A stretch of 64,000 nt of DNA from Pseudomonas sp. Irchel 3E20 (GCF_900187645.1 NZ_FYEE01000015.1:1-64000); one strand, 5' to 3'; positions 1 to 7,787 are shown, counted from the first letter of the stretch. Translations and numbers: made by a program. The notes: generated by a model not told the origin, from the sequence alone.

Positions 1-46
1 TGCGCGATGGAAAAGCGCGCAAGTGCACCCGAATCCTCACCGTTGG

Positions 47-250
47 TCAGCAGCGGACAGTGCTAAGGTTCGCCTCTGGTTTTTTGCATTTTTCAAGGAA
101 GCTCCCATGCCGGATGCGACGTCTCTCTTCTTCCTGCAAGAGCTGCTGCAGGGTCACTTGGTGCCAGTGGTCGGTGTCGGCCAGGGTGCCGTCGGGGTCG
201 AAAATCAGGGGGTGTCCCTGTCTGGGCGCGGCTGAAGCGGTTAAGCCAAT
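47..250 (-). pseudogene. Relic of a HAD-superfamily phosphatase (N-terminal part)
   Basis: Read leftward, this stretch encodes LIFDPDGTLADTDHWHQ. That is the N-terminal nucleophile motif (DxDGT) and cap entry of beta-phosphoglucomutase-like HAD phosphatases, which normally read FDLDGTLxDTDxxH. The similarity fades after about 25 more codons, and the frame stops at 47-49. I see no convincing start codon and none of the later HAD motifs, so this is a decayed fragment and not a working gene. A promoter-like TAGGAT lies just upstream (about 263-268 on the minus strand). The motif is seen directly; the family call is from knowledge of HAD enzymes. Confidence 0.45.
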
Positions 251-289
251 GGCCGATTATCCTAGCAGGCAATTTTAAGACAGTGGGGC

Positions 290-691
290 TCAGTCACCCT
301 GCCATTGGCGCCAGCGGGGCAGGGCCTCATCGGACAGCCAAGGCACCGCGTGTTCGGTCCAGATGTGCGCCGCAGGAGTTAGTTGGGGATCGTCGTCCAG
401 GGTGGCGACCCGCAGGATCACATGGGGCTGGGCCGGGCGTTCGGCCATCAGGTGCGATCCGCAGCGCGTGCAGAAATACCGCAACTTGCCTGGTGATGAC
501 TCGAAGGTACCTAACGCCTCTTGCCCCGCGAGCCAGCGAAAGTGCTCACGCAGCACTCCGGCAGTGGTGGCGAACGCCGCTGCGTGGGCCTTGCGGCAGG
601 TGTGGCAATGGCAGTGGCTGATGGGCATGTCCAGGCCATCTATTTGATATCGCACGGTATTGCATAGACAACTGCCGTTGAGTGCGGGCAC
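290..691 (-). CDS. GFA/CENP-V domain zinc protein (formaldehyde-activating enzyme-like)
   Basis: This is a 133-residue protein of the glutathione-dependent formaldehyde-activating (GFA) fold. The family's zinc ligands are visible: C8 and C10 in GSCLCNTVRY, C27/C29/C32 in HCHCHTC, and C74/C77 in CTRCGSH. Most relatives have no proven substrate, so an enzymatic role is only inferred. I chose a GTG start at 691 because AAAGGAG lies six to seven bases before it and the domain begins three residues later. An in-frame ATG at 760 would add 23 residues with no family match. The gene stands alone between two gene relics. Confidence 0.8.
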   Translation of the reverse strand: MPALNGSCLCNTVRYQIDGLDMPISHCHCHTCRKAHAAAFATTAGVLREHFRWLAGQEALGTFESSPGKLRYFCTRCGSHLMAERPAQPHVILRVATLDDDPQLTPAAHIWTEHAVPWLSDEALPRWRQWQGD

Positions 692-763
692 GGGGAAGGC
701 TCCTTTGTGGTTAAGCGCTGGCCAGTTTCGCTCCAATAGTTCAATGCCGCATCCACTCATCTA

Positions 764-909
764 CGCGATGGTTGGCCAACGGCCAACTACAAGGTCGACG
801 AGCATCTGATTGTAGTGCTGAACCTTAACACCTGTTCAAAGGGAAATACTCCGACGGCTCCTATGACGAGCCGCGCGATGTGGTGGTCAACACCCGGTGG
901 CAGCCCTGA
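764..909 (+). pseudogene. C-terminal relic of a TonB-dependent siderophore receptor
   Basis: One frame reads ANYKVDEHLIVVLNLN. After a shift near 829 the next frame reads LFKGKYSDGSYDEPRDVV and ends NTRWQP and a stop at 907-909. Joined, these match the last strands of FpvA-type receptors, typically YKxxExLxxxLNxNNLFDKKY followed by GDPRNxxxxxRWQF. The break is explained by loss of one base in the expected AAC-AAC-CTG codons. The rest of the receptor is missing, because the GFA gene lies immediately upstream. I infer an old deletion of an iron-uptake gene. Confidence 0.6.
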
Positions 910-1093
910 CAGGTACCGGGCTCTCAAAGGCTCTAGCCAAAGGCTTACACCAGAGCAGTGGTATGTCGTCTATTGCCTGCGCAATGCCCGCGCTAATCTG
1001 GCCTCCGTCAACTGCAGCGCAGGATGCGCTCAGGATCAAGGATGATCGACCATAGGCAAGGAATGCTGCGACAGGGAGTCGTAAATGGTCTGG

Positions 1094-1119
1094 AAAAACC
1101 CGCTTCGGCGGGTTTTTTC
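1094..1119 (+). terminator. Rho-independent terminator, probably bidirectional
   Basis: An ACCCGC stem with a TTCG loop and GCGGGT is flanked by an A-run on the left and a T-run on the right, so it can work on both strands. Leftward it would end inhA transcripts. Rightward it may be the surviving terminator of the decayed receptor gene at 764-909. Confidence 0.75.
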
Positions 1120-1133
1120 ATGGTCGCGATTTT

Positions 1134-1814
1134 TCACGCCAAGCCCTGGGCCACGCGCTCGACGATCTCCTCGCGAGCCTTGAGCGACGGTGCCACTCGC
1201 AGCAGGGCCTGCTCCAGCACGACGGCCGGGGAGGTGTCCGGTGTACCGCCATGGAAGGGCGGGGCTGGGGCGTATTCAAGTTGCAACTGCACCAGTTGCG
1301 CCAACTCCGTGCCATACAACTCACCCGCCAAGACCAAGGCAAAGTCGATGCCCGCGGTGATGCCGCCGCCGGTCAGCAGGTTACCGTCGCGCACCACCCG
1401 GTCCTTCACCGCAATGGCGCCCAAAGGCTTGAGCAAGTCGTGGTACGCCCAATGGGTGGTGGCCCGCTTGCCCTTGAGCAGCCCGGCGGCGCCAAGGACA
1501 AGGGAGCCGGTGCACACTGAGGTGATGTAGCGTGCCTGGGCTGCTTGGCGCTGGATGAAGGCCAGCGTCGGGGTATCTTCCATCAGCGGGCCGACGCCGG
1601 CGCCACCGGGCACGCAGATTACGTCCAGGGCTGGGCAGTCTGCGTAGGTGGTGGTGGGCAGAAGCACCAGGCCGGTGCTGGAGGTGATCGGGGCAAGGTC
1701 CTTCCAGATCAAGTGCACCTTCACGTCCGGCAGCGACGCCAGTACGTCATAAGGGCCGGTCAGGTCCAATTGCTGAATTTGCGGGAACAACAGGAAACCG
1801 ATCTGCAGGGGCAT
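1134..1814 (-). CDS. inhA: Isonitrile hydratase (DJ-1/PfpI family)
   Basis: This 226-residue DJ-1/PfpI-fold enzyme closely resembles isonitrile hydratase of Pseudomonas putida, which hydrates isonitriles to N-substituted formamides. The catalytic residues reported for that enzyme are at the same positions: D17 in QLDLTGPYDVL, and C101-T102 in TSVCTGSLVLG. The GGGITAGIDFAL block is also typical of the group. I start at the ATG at 1814, preceded by AAGGAA; the upstream ATG at 1865 would add an unrelated 17-residue leader. The gene diverges from a GlxA-type regulator at 1921, which has a related N-terminal domain and probably controls it. The enzyme is cytosolic. Confidence 0.85.
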   Translation of the reverse strand: MPLQIGFLLFPQIQQLDLTGPYDVLASLPDVKVHLIWKDLAPITSSTGLVLLPTTTYADCPALDVICVPGGAGVGPLMEDTPTLAFIQRQAAQARYITSVCTGSLVLGAAGLLKGKRATTHWAYHDLLKPLGAIAVKDRVVRDGNLLTGGGITAGIDFALVLAGELYGTELAQLVQLQLEYAPAPPFHGGTPDTSPAVVLEQALLRVAPSLKAREEIVERVAQGLA

Positions 1815-1879
1815 GGCGCTTTTTCCTTGGGAGACGGCCCACCCGACATGGCTGGACGGTTTCACTCTAGGAGCCTAGG

Positions 1880-1920
1880 ATTTGGCGTATCCGCCAATTA
1901 GCCCACGAATTACGCCAAAT
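1880..1920. promoter_or_regulatory. Long inverted repeat between inhA and the GlxA-type regulator
   Basis: The 10-bp arms ATTTGGCGTA (1880-1889) and TACGCCAAAT (1911-1920) are perfect reverse complements, with starts 31 bp apart, about three helical turns. A second, nested element, TTGGCG-TATC-CGCCAA (1882-1897), shares the left arm. The right arm abuts the chosen ATG of the regulator. I infer an operator for the AraC-type protein encoded at 1921-2904, giving both autoregulation and control of inhA. Confidence 0.6.
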
Positions 1921-2904
1921 ATGCCCAAGACTATTGATGTACTCGCGTTTGCCAACGTGCAGTTGCTAGATGTCACCGGGCCGCTGCAGGTGTTTGCCTC
2001 GGCCAATGACCTGGCGCGCCAGCAAGGCTTGCCGCCGCCCTATGTGCCACGGGTGATCGCGCCGGGACCGGAGCCGGTGATGTCGTCGGCGGGGTTGGCG
2101 CTAGTGTCGGCGCAGTTGCCATCCCCCGGCCAGCCTTGTGACACCCTGATCGTCGCTGGTGGCTGGGGCGTGTATGCCGCCGCCGAAGACGCCGCGCTGG
2201 TGGCCTGGGTGCGCCAGCGAGCGGCGCAGTCGCGGCGCGTGGCGTCGGTGTGCACCGGGGCGTTTTTACTGGCCGCCAGTGGCTGGCTCGACGGGCGCCG
2301 GGTGGTTACCCACTGGACCCGCTGCGAGCAGTTGGCGCAGCTGTATCCAAGCCTGCAAGTGGAGGCCAACCCGATTTTCATTAACGATGGGCCGGTGTGG
2401 ACCTCCGCCGGAGTGACGGCGGGCATCGACTTAGCGTTGGCCCTGGTGGAGGCGGACTTGGGGCGGGCCATGGCCCTGGAAGTGGCGCGACAATTGGTGG
2501 TGTTCCTCAAGCGCCCGGGAGGCCAATCCCAGTTCAGCGTGACCCTGGCCTTGCAGCAGGACGGCAGCCGTTTTGATGAATTGCATGCCTGGATCGCAGA
2601 AAACCTGAAGCTAGACTTGAACATCCCCAGCCTGGCGCTACAGGCGGGGATGAGCGAGCGCAGTTTCGTACGCCATTACCGCCAGGAAACCGGCCAGACC
2701 CCGGCCCGGGCCATCGAGGCAATCCGTGTGGAAAGCGCCCGGCGCCTGCTGTGTGACACGGGCATGGCGGTCAAGCGCGTGGCGGTGCAGTGCGGCTTTG
2801 GTAGCGAAGAGACCTTGCGGCGCAGTTTCCTCAAGGCCCTGGGGGTCACGCCCCAGGCTTATCGGGAGCGGTTCTCCGGGCGCGAGGCGGTACCAGGGGG
2901 CTGA
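1921..2904 (+). CDS. GlxA family transcriptional regulator (DJ-1/PfpI + AraC HTH)
   Basis: This 327-residue regulator has an N-terminal DJ-1/PfpI-like domain (about residues 5-170; VCTGAFLLAASG, then TSAGVTAGIDLALALVE). The C-terminal AraC/XylS double helix-turn-helix covers about residues 225-320 (MSERSFVRHYRQETG, VAVQCGFGSEETLRRSF). In this family the PfpI part is thought to sense a ligand. It diverges from inhA, so an isonitrile or its product is a reasonable guess at the inducer. The ATG at 1921 has no clear ribosome-binding site; the TTG at 1882 is in frame but would translate the operator. Translation may be leaderless. Confidence 0.8.
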   Translation: MPKTIDVLAFANVQLLDVTGPLQVFASANDLARQQGLPPPYVPRVIAPGPEPVMSSAGLALVSAQLPSPGQPCDTLIVAGGWGVYAAAEDAALVAWVRQRAAQSRRVASVCTGAFLLAASGWLDGRRVVTHWTRCEQLAQLYPSLQVEANPIFINDGPVWTSAGVTAGIDLALALVEADLGRAMALEVARQLVVFLKRPGGQSQFSVTLALQQDGSRFDELHAWIAENLKLDLNIPSLALQAGMSERSFVRHYRQETGQTPARAIEAIRVESARRLLCDTGMAVKRVAVQCGFGSEETLRRSFLKALGVTPQAYRERFSGREAVPGG

Positions 2905-2946
2905 AGGGCGGCGCAAACACGCGGACTAAAGCACTGAACGCGGTGG

Positions 2947-2976
2947 TTGACACTAACTGGCCAGCTTCTCTAGGAT
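2947..2976 (+). promoter_or_regulatory. Sigma-70 promoter
   Basis: TTGACA (2947-2952) and TAGGAT (2971-2976) are separated by 18 bp, a strong vegetative promoter. Transcription would start near 2983 and give a leader of about 150 nt before the ATG at 3135. Confidence 0.75.
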
Positions 2977-3134
2977 GTGCCCCATGCGCCGATTTAAACA
3001 GCTACTTGCGGGGCGCCAGGGGACCGAAAGGTCACCGATAGAAGCTTGATACTGGCTTCGAAATACCGCTAAAGCGCTGGTTCGGTGTTGCCTCTCACCT
3101 GCCCGGCAGAAATTTGAGGCAGAGACACGACACG
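2977..3134 (+). promoter_or_regulatory. Structured 5' leader, possible cis-regulatory RNA
   Basis: The leader can fold several ways. GCCCC (2978-2982) can pair with GGGGC (3009-3013). GACC-GAAA-GGTC forms a tetraloop hairpin (about 3021-3032). TGCCTC can pair with GAGGCA across a nested CTGCC/GGCAG hairpin just before the start codon. The last arm, GAGGCA, lies where the ribosome would bind, so pairing could mask it. I have an unverified impression that similar leaders occur before other Pseudomonas genes. Riboswitch function is unproven. Confidence 0.4.
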
Positions 3135-3443
3135 ATGAATGCACCCAGCCCCCTTGTACGTCTTGCGCCGATTACGGCGAACCTTCCCCAGCACAATCCA
3201 AAAATCCTTCTCGGTGGCAAGCATCAGCCCACCTTGCTGCGCTATCTCGATGGCTGGCCGCGCCGTACGGGGCGTCCTGCGGCGTTCCTGATCCAGTTCG
3301 TGGCCGATGGCGAATCCCTGGCGCGTTTTGCCAGCGATAGTTTCGACCTGGCCGTTATCCAAGCTCCCAGCGGCGCAGATGCCAACGAGATGATTAAACA
3401 ACTGGTGCGCGTCAGCCGTCAGGGTCTGATTACCCGCCGTTGA
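3135..3443 (+). CDS. Small protein resembling the C-terminal half of a class I methyltransferase
   Basis: This is a 102-residue cytosolic protein with no assigned function. Its second half (FASDSFDLAVIQAP, then EMIKQLVRVSRQGLI) resembles strand 4 to strand 5 of class I SAM-dependent methyltransferases, such as the MetW group. The glycine-rich SAM-binding motif I is absent, so catalysis is doubtful. The first half (NPKILLGGKHQPTLLRYLDGW) is unlike anything I can name. I chose the ATG at 3135; the in-frame TTG at 3114 lies inside the predicted leader hairpin. The gene has its own strong promoter and structured leader, and converges on greB with a two-base gap. Confidence 0.65.
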   Translation: MNAPSPLVRLAPITANLPQHNPKILLGGKHQPTLLRYLDGWPRRTGRPAAFLIQFVADGESLARFASDSFDLAVIQAPSGADANEMIKQLVRVSRQGLITRR

Positions 3444-3445
3444 GG

Positions 3446-3943
3446 CTAGGGATAGTCAATCGCCACGATATACACGCACTGTTCGCCGGTCGGCGTCTGC
3501 ACCCGCACTTCGGCGTCCAGCGCCTTGCCGATCAAGGCGCGGGCCAAGGGGGAGTCGATGCTAATCAGGCCTTGCTTGAGGTCCAGTTCGTCGGGGCCGA
3601 CGATGCGGTAGCGCGCCTCCTTGCCGCTCTCATCCTCAATGGTCACCCAGGCGCCGAAGTAGACCTTGTTCGGGTCGCTGGGCCGCTCGCTCACCACTTT
3701 CAGAGCTTCCAGGCGCTTGGTCAGGAAGCGCACGCGGCTATCGATTTCCCGCAGCATTTTCTTACCGTAGGTGTACTCGGCGTTTTCCGAGCGGTCGCCC
3801 TGGGCCGCCGCCTCGCTCACCGATTGGGTGACCTGGGGGCGGCGCACATGCCACAACTCATGGAACTCGGCCCGCATCCGCGCCTCGCCCTCGGGGGTAA
3901 TCAGGGCGGTGCCAGCGGTGCGGGGAGGGCGGTAGCGGCTCAT
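3446..3943 (-). CDS. greB: Transcription elongation factor GreB
   Basis: This 165-residue protein rescues backtracked RNA polymerase by stimulating cleavage of the transcript 3' end through the secondary channel. The N-terminal coiled coil carries the conserved acidic tip region (AAAQGDRSENAEYTYGKKML). The C-terminal FKBP-like domain has RYRIVGPDELD and SIDSPLARALIGK. The FGAWVTIEDESG insert and the length favour GreB over GreA. It lies 40 bp downstream of the ABC permease gene on the same strand and is probably co-transcribed with it. Its stop codon is two bases from the stop of the convergent gene. Confidence 0.93.
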   Translation of the reverse strand: MSRYRPPRTAGTALITPEGEARMRAEFHELWHVRRPQVTQSVSEAAAQGDRSENAEYTYGKKMLREIDSRVRFLTKRLEALKVVSERPSDPNKVYFGAWVTIEDESGKEARYRIVGPDELDLKQGLISIDSPLARALIGKALDAEVRVQTPTGEQCVYIVAIDYP

Positions 3944-3983
3944 TGCGGCTTCTTGTGCGGAGGGCGGAGTGGGCGCGAGTCTA

Positions 3984-6491
3984 TCAACCCTCGCGCAGGA
4001 CTGTCAGGGGGCTGGCATTGAGCGCCCGTCGAGTGCCGAAGACGCCGGCGCTACCGATCAGCAGTGCGCCGATCAATGGCAGCACCAGCAACCAGGGGTG
4101 CGGTTGCCAGGGCAGGTCGAAGGCGTAGCGGTACAGCACCAGGCTCACCACTTCCGAACCCAGCGCGGCCAACAGGCCGCTGACCGCGCCGAGCAAGCCG
4201 AACTCGATGCGCCGCGCCTTGACCAGCAAGCGCCGCTCCGCCCCCAGGGCACGTAGCAGGGCGCCCTGGCGAATGCGCTCGTCGAGGGTGGCCTGCAACC
4301 CGGAAAACAGCACCGCCATCCCCGCCGCCAGAACGAACAGCAGCACGTACTCCACCGCCAGCGTGACCTGGGCCAGGATGCTGCGCAGCTGTTCGAGCAA
4401 GGCTTCGACTTGCAGGATGGTCACCGCCGGGAAGGCGCGGGACAGGTCGATGATCTGCTGATCGTTGCCCGGGGCCAGGTAGAAACTGGTCAGGTAAGTG
4501 GTTGGCAAATCCTTGAGGGTGCCGGGTTGGAAGATCATGAAGAAGTTGGGCTGAAAGTTATCCCAGTTGATGCTGCGCAGGCTGGTGACCCGCGCCTCGC
4601 GATTGACTCCGGCCACGGTGAACACCAGGTGATCGCCGAGTTTGAGCTTGAGGCTTTCGGCCACCTTGGTTTCCACCGACACGCCTGGCAAGTCATCGGG
4701 CGGCTGGGCCGGCCACCAGGCTCCCTCGGTGATGGCGTTGCCTGCCGGCAGGTCGGTGGCCCAGGTCAGGCTCAGGTCGCGCTGCACGGCGCGATCGCCG
4801 CTCGATTCCTTGGTGACGATCTCGCGCACCGGCTCGCCATTGATACTAATCAGCCGCCCCGGCACTACCGGGTAGAGCGGCGCCGATTGCGCCGACGCCT
4901 CGCTCAAGCGTGCGCTGAAGGCATCTTTATCGGCGGGCAGGATGTTGAGGGCGAAGTAATTGGGCGCGTCCTTGGGTAACTGGTTTTGCCAGGTGTCGAG
5001 CAACTCGCCGCGCAGCAGCGCAATCAGCGCCATCGACAGCAGGATCAAGCCAAAGGCCAGGGCTTGCCCGGCCGCAGCCAAGGGGTGGCGCAGCAGTTGC
5101 CCCAACCCTAGACGCCAGGGCAGCGAAGCCTTGGCCAGCAGGCGCCGCAGGCTTTGCAGCAGAAGCAGCAACAGGCCACCCAATACCAACGCAGCCACTA
5201 CGCCGCCGCCCAGCAGGGCGAAGGTCAGCACTAGGTCCAGGCTCAGGCGCCACATAATTAACCCCAGGGCGGCCAAGGCTGCGCCGTACACCACCCAGCT
5301 ACTGGAGGGGATGGGCAACATGTCGCGGCGCAACACCCGCAGCGGCGGCACGCGGCCTAGGGCGGCCAGCGGTGGCAGGGCGAACCCGGCCAGGGCTACC
5401 AGCCCGGTGCCGATGCCGGCGATTGCCGGCAGCAACCCGCCCGGTGGAACATCGTTGGGCAGCAAATCGTGGAGCAGGGCGAACAGGCCCAGTTGGGCCA
5501 GCCAACCGAGGAGGGCACCGCTGAGGCTGGCAAGCAGGCCGAGGACGGTCAATTGCACGCTGAACAGCAGCAGGGCTTCGCGCCGCGACAGGCCGAGGCA
5601 GCGCAGCAACGCGCTGGCATCGAAACGCCGGGCGGCGAAGCGGGCGGCGGACAGGGCCACGGCCACGCCGGACAGCAGCACCGCCACCAGGCTCGCCATG
5701 TTCAGGTAGCGCTCGGCCTTACCCAGGGCGCCGCCGATCTGCCGGTTGCCGTCGCGGGCATCCTGCAAGCGCTGGTTGGCGGCCAGCCCCGGTTTTATCA
5801 ATTGGCGATAGCTTTCCAGGCGAGTGGCCTCGCCGCGCCACAGTTCCCGGTAGCTGACGCGGCTGCCCGGTTGCACCACACCCGTGGCTTGCAGGTCGGC
5901 GAGGTTCATCATCACGCGCGGGGTGAGGCTATAGAAGTTGCCGGCGCGGTCGGGCTCGTAGGTCAGCACACGGCTCAGGCGAAGGGTCTTGACCCCTACA
6001 TCGATGCTGTCGCCGATCTTGAGTTCCAGGGCGGTCAACAGCCGCGCCTCGGCCCAGGCCTCGCCGGGCTGGGGGCCGCCACCGGGCGCTTCTGGTGCGA
6101 AGGGTGCGCTGGCGCTTTTCAGTTCTCCGCGCAGCGGGTAGGCCGGGCTGACCGCTTTTACGCTGGACAACTGGATGCCGTTGTCGGTGGCAATGACGCT
6201 GGAAAATTCCACCACCGACGCGTGTTCCAGGCCCAGGTCGAGACCGCTCTGGGTCTGCTCCGGGCGCGCTGGCGAGCTGCCTTCCAGCAGCAAGTCGGCG
6301 CCGAGGAACTCGGTGGCGCGCAGCATCATGGCGCCATTGAGGCGGGCGCCGAAATAGCCGATGGCAGTGCTGGCAGCCACGGCCACCAGCAAGGCGAAGA
6401 ACAACACCCGCAACTCACCGGCGCGGGCATCGCGCAGCAGTTGGCGGACGGCGAGGCTGAACAGGCGCAACAGCGGCAGGCGTGCCATCAA
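3984..6491 (-). CDS. ybbP: ABC transporter permease, FtsX/YbbP family
   Basis: This is an 835-residue inner-membrane protein of the MacB/FtsX type. An N-terminal membrane segment (about residues 15-50) and a large periplasmic domain come first, then two FtsX-type membrane blocks of several helices each, with a second periplasmic domain between them. The final block includes QATLDERIRQGALLRALGA, typical of FtsX domains. It pairs with the ATPase encoded just upstream, whose stop overlaps this start (ATGA). E. coli has the same ybbA-ybbP pair divergent from tesA. The substrate is unknown; relatives act in lipid or lipoprotein handling, or as mechanotransmitters without true transport. Confidence 0.88.
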   Translation of the reverse strand: MMARLPLLRLFSLAVRQLLRDARAGELRVLFFALLVAVAASTAIGYFGARLNGAMMLRATEFLGADLLLEGSSPARPEQTQSGLDLGLEHASVVEFSSVIATDNGIQLSSVKAVSPAYPLRGELKSASAPFAPEAPGGGPQPGEAWAEARLLTALELKIGDSIDVGVKTLRLSRVLTYEPDRAGNFYSLTPRVMMNLADLQATGVVQPGSRVSYRELWRGEATRLESYRQLIKPGLAANQRLQDARDGNRQIGGALGKAERYLNMASLVAVLLSGVAVALSAARFAARRFDASALLRCLGLSRREALLLFSVQLTVLGLLASLSGALLGWLAQLGLFALLHDLLPNDVPPGGLLPAIAGIGTGLVALAGFALPPLAALGRVPPLRVLRRDMLPIPSSSWVVYGAALAALGLIMWRLSLDLVLTFALLGGGVVAALVLGGLLLLLLQSLRRLLAKASLPWRLGLGQLLRHPLAAAGQALAFGLILLSMALIALLRGELLDTWQNQLPKDAPNYFALNILPADKDAFSARLSEASAQSAPLYPVVPGRLISINGEPVREIVTKESSGDRAVQRDLSLTWATDLPAGNAITEGAWWPAQPPDDLPGVSVETKVAESLKLKLGDHLVFTVAGVNREARVTSLRSINWDNFQPNFFMIFQPGTLKDLPTTYLTSFYLAPGNDQQIIDLSRAFPAVTILQVEALLEQLRSILAQVTLAVEYVLLFVLAAGMAVLFSGLQATLDERIRQGALLRALGAERRLLVKARRIEFGLLGAVSGLLAALGSEVVSLVLYRYAFDLPWQPHPWLLVLPLIGALLIGSAGVFGTRRALNASPLTVLREG

Positions 6492-7171
6492 GGCTCCAAT
6501 GGCGCGACCAGCAGGCCGGCTTCAAGGCGGATCAGGCGTCGGCAGCGATGGGCCAGACGTTCGTCGTGGGTCACCAGCACCAGGGTGGTGCCGCGTTCCT
6601 GGTTGAGCTCAAATAGCAAGTCGCTGATGCGCTCGCCGGTATGGCTATCAAGGTTGCCGGTGGGCTCGTCGGCGAACAGCACGTCGGGCTCGGCGGCAAA
6701 GGCGCGGGCGATGGCCACCCGTTGTTGCTCGCCGCCGGAGAGCTGGCGTGGCGAGTGGCTCAGGCGCCGACCCAGGCCGACCCGTTCGAGCAACTCGGTG
6801 GCGCGCGCGCGGGCGTCTTTGCGCCCATCCAGTTCCAGCGGCAGCATGACATTCTCCAGTGCGTTGAGGCTGTCGAGCAGCTGGAATGACTGGAACACGA
6901 AGCCCACGTGTTCGGCCCGGACTCGCGCGCGTTGGTCTTCGTCCAGGGTGCTCAGGGCCTGGCCGGCCAGCACCACTTCGCCGCCACTGGGCAAGTCGAG
7001 GCCGGCGAGCAGCCCCAGGAGGGTGGATTTACCGGAGCCGGAAGCGCCGACGATGGCCAGGCTATCGCCCTTGTTCAGTTCCAGGCTGAGTTCGTGCAGG
7101 ATGGTCAGTTCACCTTCCGCGCTGGGAACCACTTTGCTAAGGTTCCGCGCAGTGAGAATGCTTGCGCCCAT
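6488..7171 (-). CDS. ybbA: ABC transporter ATP-binding protein, LolD/YbbA-like
   Basis: This is a 227-residue ATPase that powers the permease encoded next. Walker A is GASGSGKST, the signature is LSGGEQQRVAIARA, Walker B is VLFADEPTGNLD, and the switch histidine is in LVTHDERLA. The architecture matches the MacB/LolD group. I chose the ATG at 7171 as the start; an open frame continues upstream but runs through tesA on the opposite strand. The start lies only 10 bp from the tesA start, so the promoters of the two genes must overlap each other's coding sequence or leader. Confidence 0.9.
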   Translation of the reverse strand: MGASILTARNLSKVVPSAEGELTILHELSLELNKGDSLAIVGASGSGKSTLLGLLAGLDLPSGGEVVLAGQALSTLDEDQRARVRAEHVGFVFQSFQLLDSLNALENVMLPLELDGRKDARARATELLERVGLGRRLSHSPRQLSGGEQQRVAIARAFAAEPDVLFADEPTGNLDSHTGERISDLLFELNQERGTTLVLVTHDERLAHRCRRLIRLEAGLLVAPLEP

Positions 7172-7181
7172 GGAGAGTCCG

Positions 7182-7787
7182 ATGCGTGTGTGGTTTTTGA
7201 GTGCTGGCCTGGCCTTGGTGTGCATGGCCCAGAACGCAGCGGCGGGTACAGTCCTGATCGTGGGCGATAGTATCAGCGCGGCTTTCGGCCTGGATACCCG
7301 CCAAGGCTGGGTCGCTTTGCTGGAGCAGCGCCTGGCGCGCGAGGGGTTCGACGACAAGGTGGTCAACGCGTCCGTCAGCGGCGACACCAGTGCAGGGGGC
7401 CAGGCGCGCCTGCCGGCACTGCTTGCAGAGCACAAGCCGGCGCTGGTGGTCCTGGAACTGGGCGGCAACGATGGCCTGCGCGGGCAGCTGTCCACGCAAT
7501 TGCAACAAAATCTTGCGTCGATGATCGACAGTGCCCGTGCCAGCGGTGCCAAGGTGTTGTTGCTGGGCATGCAGTTGCCACCTAATTATGGCGTGCGCTA
7601 CACCAAGGCCTTCGCCGAGGTCTACAGCCACCTCGCCAGCGAGAAAAAAGTGCCACTGGTGCCGTTTTTCCTCGAAGGGGTGGGTGGCCATCCGGAGCTG
7701 ATGCAGCGCGATGGCATCCACCCGGCCGCAGCGGCCCAGGGCCAGTTGCTGGAAAATGTCTGGCCGACGCTGAAACCGCTGCTTTGA
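7182..7787 (+). CDS. tesA: Multifunctional acyl-CoA thioesterase I / arylesterase (SGNH hydrolase)
   Basis: This 201-residue periplasmic SGNH hydrolase has a signal peptide ending near A20-A21. Block I is VGDSISAAFGL, with nucleophile S30. Block III is LGGNDGLRG. The catalytic Asp/His pair is in RDGIHPAAAA near the C terminus. Family members hydrolyse acyl thioesters and aryl esters. The ATG at 7182 follows GGAGAG at good spacing and starts the signal peptide; the ATG at 7170 would overlap the divergent ABC gene. The arrangement beside ybbA is conserved in enterobacteria and pseudomonads. Confidence 0.93.
   Translation: MRVWFLSAGLALVCMAQNAAAGTVLIVGDSISAAFGLDTRQGWVALLEQRLAREGFDDKVVNASVSGDTSAGGQARLPALLAEHKPALVVLELGGNDGLRGQLSTQLQQNLASMIDSARASGAKVLLLGMQLPPNYGVRYTKAFAEVYSHLASEKKVPLVPFFLEGVGGHPELMQRDGIHPAAAAQGQLLENVWPTLKPLL

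Noticed and set aside
5469..7170. Long open frame on the plus strand opposite the ABC permease and ATPase genes
   Set aside because: It is the antisense shadow of two well-supported minus-strand genes. Only its end, from 7182, is real (tesA).
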